Origin: an uncultured Lachnospiraceae bacterium
Lineage (GTDB): Bacteria > Bacillota > Clostridia > Lachnospirales > Lachnospiraceae
Length of the DNA stretch: 64,000 nt
Direction of reading: 5' to 3'
NCBI GenBank assembly: GCA_949155905.1
Contig: CASCWU010000001.1
Coordinates: 1-64,000 of the forward strand
The translations under genes and the position numbers were made by a program. The notes beneath the pieces were generated by a model. The model had not been told where the DNA came from. It saw nothing but the letters and a program-made list of their open reading frames with translations, and did not search any database. Positions within the stretch are counted from its first letter, which is position 1. Every line of letters begins with the position of its first letter. Below are positions 59,923-64,000 of this stretch, piece by piece.

Positions 59923-62061
59923 ATGAATTACACGGCAACCCAGATGGCAAAAAAATTAAATATTTCCAGATCCTATTTATATTATTTGAAGGAAAGCAGG
60001 ATTGTAGAGGTAGTAGTGAACGAAAATGGAAAGGCTGTATGGACAGAGGCCGTGTATGAAACATTAAAGGAATATATCAAAAAGAACCGTCCGAAAGAGG
60101 AAGCAGAGGAGAAGCCGCCCTATAAGACAATTACGATAAATAACCGGAGATACCTGGGGAATAAGTATAAGCTGCTTCCCTTTATTACAAAAGTAGTAGA
60201 AGCAGAATGTGAAAATGTGAATACGGTAGCTGATATTTTTGCAGGAACGGGGGCGGTAGCCTCTGCTTTTACCAATAAAAAGCTGATTGTAAACGATAAT
60301 CTGTATAGCAATTATATCTGTCATGTGGCATGGTTTAGCAGCGAGCCATATTGCAGGGAGAAAATAGTAGAACTGGTGCAAATGTATAATAACGAAGCTG
60401 TAACTGCGGACAACTATATGAGTGAAAATTTTGCAGACACCTATTTTTCCTTGGAGGATTGCAGGAAAATCGGATATATCCGGGAGGATATCGAACAGCG
60501 ATATGTCAGAGGAGAACTGAACGAAAGGGAAAGGGCGTTGCTGATTACTTCTCTTTTATATGCGATGGATAAAATTGCGAATACCTGCGGTCATTATGAT
60601 GCGTATCGGCAAGGGATCCAGTTTGAAAAGCATTTGGAATTGGCGGTGCCGCAGCCGGAAGAGCAGTTAAATGAGAATAATATCTGCTACCATTTGGATA
60701 CAAAGGAGCTTACACCGCATATTGAAGCGGATTTGGTTTACATCGATCCACCCTATAATTCCCGTCAGTATTGCGACGCCTATCATTTGCTGGAAAATGT
60801 TGCGGAATGGAAAAAGCCAGAGGTGTTTGGGGTAGCGAAAAAAATGGATCGGAGCAAGCTGAAAAGCGAGTATTGTACCAAAAAGGCAGCAGAAGCCTTT
60901 GAAGGACTGATAGACTCCATTCAGGCGCGCTATATTTTATTGTCTTATAACAATATGGCTCAAAAGGGAGACGAACGCTCCAATGCCAAAATAAGCGATG
61001 AAGATATTTGGCGGATTTTAGGGAAAAAAGGCACAGTAAAGGTATTTGTAGAAAATTATAAGGCTTTTTCAGCGGGAAAGTCTGATATCCAGGAAAATCA
61101 GGAAAGGTTGTTTTTGTGCGTTTGCCAGGAATCGGAAAAGAAGCAGATTCCTTCTGCCCTGAATTATACGGGAGGAAAATATAAGCTGCTTCCTCAGATC
61201 CTGCCGTTTTTTCCAGAGGATGCGGACTGTGTAGTAGATTTGTTTTGCGGCGGCTGCAATGTAGGAATCAATGTAGCTTGCAGCAGGGTTCAGTTTAATG
61301 ATTCTAACGGATATTTGATTGGTCTGCTGAATACCCTGAAGCGTTTGCCAAAGGAGGAAATCTTTCAGTGGCTTTATGCGGCGATCCGGAAATACAATCT
61401 GTCGTTAGTGTGTGAGCATGGTTATGAATATTATGGATGTGAAAGCTCAAAAGGATTAGCCAGCTATAACAAAGAGGGATATGGCAGGCTAAGAAAAGAC
61501 TTTAATAACTGTACGGAAAAAAATGATGATTATTATTTGATGCTTTATTTGCTTTTGGTCTATTCCTTTAATAATCAGATCCGCTTTAACCGAAAGGGAG
61601 AGTTTAATCTGCCGGTTGGAAAAAGAGATTTTAATGGGAACATGCAAAAAAAGCTGGCTGATTTTCTGGATAGAATCAAAAGCGGAGATTATCGCTTCAC
61701 GAAACAGGATTTCAGGGAAATAGCGAGAGAGGATTTTACAGACAGAAGCTTTTTTTATGTAGATCCCCCGTATTTGATTACCTGTGCAACCTATAATGAG
61801 CAGGCAGGTTGGACCGAACAGGACGAGCGGGATTTGTTGGAATATCTGGAACGGCTGGATGAAGAGGGAATTCGATTTGCCTTGTCTAATGTTCTCGAGA
61901 GTAAGGGGAAGAAAAATGATATTTTAGCGGATTGGATAAACAGGAACGAACGGTTTCATATGATCGAGCTGGACTATGATTATTCAAACTCTAATTATCA
62001 TACCAAACGGGATGGGGCTGCAAAAGAAGTGTTGGTAGTAAATTACGAGATAGGAAGATAG
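59923..62061 (+). CDS. Two-domain D12-class DNA adenine methyltransferase with N-terminal HTH
   Basis: ATG 59923 follows AGGGAGG; frame upstream to 59797 is not supported by a site. The 712-residue protein has a MerR-like HTH (residues 1-50; TATQMAKKLNISRSYLYYLK) and a first N6-adenine methylase domain with SAM motif ADIFAGTG (about 105) and catalytic DPPYNS (about 274). A second, Dam-like domain has LNYTGGKYKLLP (about 415), VDLFCGGCNVG (about 440) and DPPYLI (about 614). Two domains in one chain methylate the two strands of an asymmetric site, as in M.FokI and relatives. It protects against the nuclease encoded 37 bases downstream. Confidence 0.9.
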   Translation: MNYTATQMAKKLNISRSYLYYLKESRIVEVVVNENGKAVWTEAVYETLKEYIKKNRPKEEAEEKPPYKTITINNRRYLGNKYKLLPFITKVVEAECENVNTVADIFAGTGAVASAFTNKKLIVNDNLYSNYICHVAWFSSEPYCREKIVELVQMYNNEAVTADNYMSENFADTYFSLEDCRKIGYIREDIEQRYVRGELNERERALLITSLLYAMDKIANTCGHYDAYRQGIQFEKHLELAVPQPEEQLNENNICYHLDTKELTPHIEADLVYIDPPYNSRQYCDAYHLLENVAEWKKPEVFGVAKKMDRSKLKSEYCTKKAAEAFEGLIDSIQARYILLSYNNMAQKGDERSNAKISDEDIWRILGKKGTVKVFVENYKAFSAGKSDIQENQERLFLCVCQESEKKQIPSALNYTGGKYKLLPQILPFFPEDADCVVDLFCGGCNVGINVACSRVQFNDSNGYLIGLLNTLKRLPKEEIFQWLYAAIRKYNLSLVCEHGYEYYGCESSKGLASYNKEGYGRLRKDFNNCTEKNDDYYLMLYLLLVYSFNNQIRFNRKGEFNLPVGKRDFNGNMQKKLADFLDRIKSGDYRFTKQDFREIAREDFTDRSFFYVDPPYLITCATYNEQAGWTEQDERDLLEYLERLDEEGIRFALSNVLESKGKKNDILADWINRNERFHMIELDYDYSNSNYHTKRDGAAKEVLVVNYEIGR

Positions 62062-62098
62062 AAGGATAAGATAAGGCGAAAAGAGGGAGAGATAAGGC

Positions 62099-64000
62099 AT
62101 GGCAGATGGGATAGGGTTCCGAAGCTACTGCTGGTCAATCGGGACGACTAGCTACCGGACTGATAAGTTTAATATGAATATAGAGCTGCAGTTGGCATTA
62201 TTGAAGGAATTCAGGTCGTTGCCGGAAAATCAGGGCAGAACATGGTCAGGAAATAATGAGTTCCAAAAGGAGTATTACGGATTTTTAAAAAGCAGAGGTT
62301 TTGTAAAGGGAGATGCTCCAAGGTCGGATAAGGATGCAAGAGAAAAAACATCGGGATTACGGGACATCGGCTTATTGGATGATGAGCGTATTCTTACGGA
62401 GGCCGGGGAAGCCTTGCTGAAAATTGCGGAAACCGGAGATTTTAAATCAGATAATGAATTGGAAATTCCAAAGGACAGTTATCTGTACTTGAAACAGTTG
62501 TTAAAAACCTCCAATGAAGTGAACGGAAAAGTAGTCAGGCCGTTTGTCATATTTTTATATCTGATAAATCAGGCGGGTTATCTGACATATGAAGAATTTA
62601 CGTATTTACTTCCCCTATGTATAGACAAAGAAACTACCAATACTGTTTTAAAACATATCCTGTTTTCCCGGAAAGAAGGCTTGCAGGTAGAGGCTGCGAT
62701 TTTATCAGTCCTTATGAAAATGGAAAATTATAAACAGGCTTCTATGCTTCTGCAAAAAGAAGAGGTTACAGAAGAGTTGATTTGCAATATCGGAATGAAC
62801 CGGAAAAGTGGAAGGTATGACAAGCCTTATTATAAGTTGTATCAACTCTTGCATGAGATAGTATTCCGAAAGGAAAATCTTGTCCTGGAGTTGTATGATG
62901 CAACGAAAAAACTGACAAACAGTAAGGTAGGAGGAGCCTGGAGAAATTATTTCTTCGCAAGCAGCGCCAGAAGCGTGATCCGTAGAGAAGGCTTGTCTGT
63001 TTTAAAGCCGGTTCCCATTTTGAGTGTGGAGAAAGAAGAACAATTTAAGGAAGAATTTTTTAAAATCATGCACTTGTTCAAAGCGAAGGCAACACTTTCT
63101 GATTATTTTGACTTAAATAGACGATATTTTAAACTAACCGATTTAGTATTGTATGAGGATCAGAAAATCAGATTGGACGTGCTGCCAGGTTGTTATGTAG
63201 AAGATATTTCGGAGGAATTATTATCGTTTGCATTTGAGAAAACAGAATTATTGCAGAAAGATGTTGCATTAGAGGAAATTCATCCATGTCTGGAGATTTC
63301 TATAGAGCGTTTGTACCATAAATTAGGGAAGGTTTTTGGAAAAACTGTGGTGGACAAGGCTTCTGCCCATAAAATTATGGAAGAGGAACGGTATCTCCGT
63401 TTTCACAAGCTGATCGAGGAGAGATTTCCGAACGATACCATAATAGCCTTACTTGGTCATTTTGAGAAAAGAAACGATGAAGAAATCCGAACTCTTGTAA
63501 CAGACAATGCAGATATTCCTACTATTTTTGAATATATTCTTGGAATTGCATGGTATATCATCAGCGAAAAGCAAGGCGATGTCCTGGAATATATGAATTT
63601 GTCTTTAGAAGCGGATTTGTTGCCGAGGACGCATGCAGGAGGAGGGGAAGCAGATATTGTCTGGAATTATGAGAAAACAAGCGAATATCCGAAGCATACC
63701 TTGTTGATAGAGGCCACGTTAGCAGATGGTTCCAACCAACGGAGGATGGAAATGGAGCCTGTGTCCAGGCATTTAGGAGAATATTGTCTGAAAAATCCGG
63801 ATAAAGAGGCATATTGTATTTTTATTACTACCTTTCTGAATATGAATGTCATCTCAGATTTCAGAGCGAGAAAATCTATGATATATTACAGTGCGGATGG
63901 AACCAAGAGCATAAATGGAATGAAAATTATACCCATACAAACGTCGGAATTAAAGACCTTGCTCAGATTTGATGTGAGGTATCCGCAAATCTATAAAATG
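62099..64000 (+). CDS. AlwI-like type IIS restriction endonuclease, cut by the window end
   Basis: ATG 62099 follows GGGAGA; 634 codons are in the window and the stop lies beyond. The start FRSYCWSIGTTSYRTDKFN and IELQLALLKEF match the AlwI family. A PD-(D/E)XK core is visible as GGGEADIVWNYE (aspartate 519) and HTLLIEATL (glutamate 538), followed by RRMEMEPVSRHL. In the E-A-T position the usual lysine is replaced by threonine, as in several type IIS enzymes. AlwI itself recognises GGATC and cuts outside the site; the site of this enzyme cannot be deduced. Pairing with a two-domain methylase fits a type IIS system. Confidence 0.85.
   Translation, partial: MADGIGFRSYCWSIGTTSYRTDKFNMNIELQLALLKEFRSLPENQGRTWSGNNEFQKEYYGFLKSRGFVKGDAPRSDKDAREKTSGLRDIGLLDDERILTEAGEALLKIAETGDFKSDNELEIPKDSYLYLKQLLKTSNEVNGKVVRPFVIFLYLINQAGYLTYEEFTYLLPLCIDKETTNTVLKHILFSRKEGLQVEAAILSVLMKMENYKQASMLLQKEEVTEELICNIGMNRKSGRYDKPYYKLYQLLHEIVFRKENLVLELYDATKKLTNSKVGGAWRNYFFASSARSVIRREGLSVLKPVPILSVEKEEQFKEEFFKIMHLFKAKATLSDYFDLNRRYFKLTDLVLYEDQKIRLDVLPGCYVEDISEELLSFAFEKTELLQKDVALEEIHPCLEISIERLYHKLGKVFGKTVVDKASAHKIMEEERYLRFHKLIEERFPNDTIIALLGHFEKRNDEEIRTLVTDNADIPTIFEYILGIAWYIISEKQGDVLEYMNLSLEADLLPRTHAGGGEADIVWNYEKTSEYPKHTLLIEATLADGSNQRRMEMEPVSRHLGEYCLKNPDKEAYCIFITTFLNMNVISDFRARKSMIYYSADGTKSINGMKIIPIQTSELKTLLRFDVRYPQIYKM

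Overview
The window reads as chromosomal DNA of a Gram-positive anaerobic Clostridia member, most likely a Lachnospiraceae gut bacterium. The grounds are moderate GC, strong AGGAGG ribosome sites, Lachnospiraceae-style lipoprotein solute-binding and AraC proteins, an RsgI-like anti-sigma factor, MATE and bacitracin-type ABC transporters, and a bacterial microcompartment (BMC) operon of the fucose/rhamnose type. No rRNA, tRNA or CRISPR was seen. Gene starts were refined by ribosome-binding-site position; all functions are read from sequence by eye, without database searches.

Layout. 0-6.5 kb: unknown membrane-anchored proteins, a PD-(D/E)XK nuclease-family protein, an ABC exporter and a tandem pair of paralogous anchored proteins. 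6.5-13.6 kb (minus strand): a McrBC-type restriction operon whose McrB carries a PUA/EVE-like insertion and which has an unknown upstream gene, then a DUF3990-type ADP-ribosyltransferase-like gene overlapping a small partner (possible toxin-antitoxin pair). 13.7-24.3 kb: one long plus-strand BMC operon from a strong promoter to a terminator: class II aldolase, GlcG-like protein, CoA-acylating aldehyde dehydrogenase, alcohol dehydrogenase, four BMC-H shell proteins, PduL, EutN-type vertex protein, PduS-like flavin/Fe-S oxidoreductase, PduT-like trimer with its Fe-S cysteine, a DeoR regulator and an FMN-binding protein. No diol dehydratase is present, so the encoded chemistry could be dismutation of aldolase-derived lactaldehyde to 1,2-propanediol and lactyl-phosphate.

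24.3-35.3 kb: a carboxylesterase divergent from a sugar-type solute-binding lipoprotein, an AraC regulator with a degenerate GH39-like C-terminus, a frameshifted 1-phosphofructokinase overlapping PTS enzyme I, a DUF3795 protein and a MATE transporter with a structured leader. 35.3-40.5 kb (minus): a self-contained signalling unit of ECF sigma factor, RsgI-like anti-sigma with two PepSY domains, a secreted five-PepSY protein and an ABC exporter. Two copies of one bipartite promoter motif lie in front of the sigma gene and the five-PepSY gene. 40.5-48.3 kb: TldD/TldE, an exo/endonuclease-phosphatase, a NADAR N-glycosidase-like protein, a DUF3298 lipoprotein, a small alarmone synthetase and a coiled-coil membrane protein.

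48.3-56 kb: a phosphate unit (Pho-box-like repeats, Na/Pi cotransporter with PhoU domain, response regulator, histidine kinase), an Orn/Lys/Arg decarboxylase-family protein and a secreted L,D-transpeptidase. 56.2-57.5 kb is a graveyard of broken gene pieces on both strands. 57.6-64 kb: an AlbA_2/ATPase-type protein, a DUF1963-like protein and an AlwI-like type IIS restriction-modification pair (a two-domain adenine methylase with an N-terminal HTH, then the endonuclease, cut by the window end).
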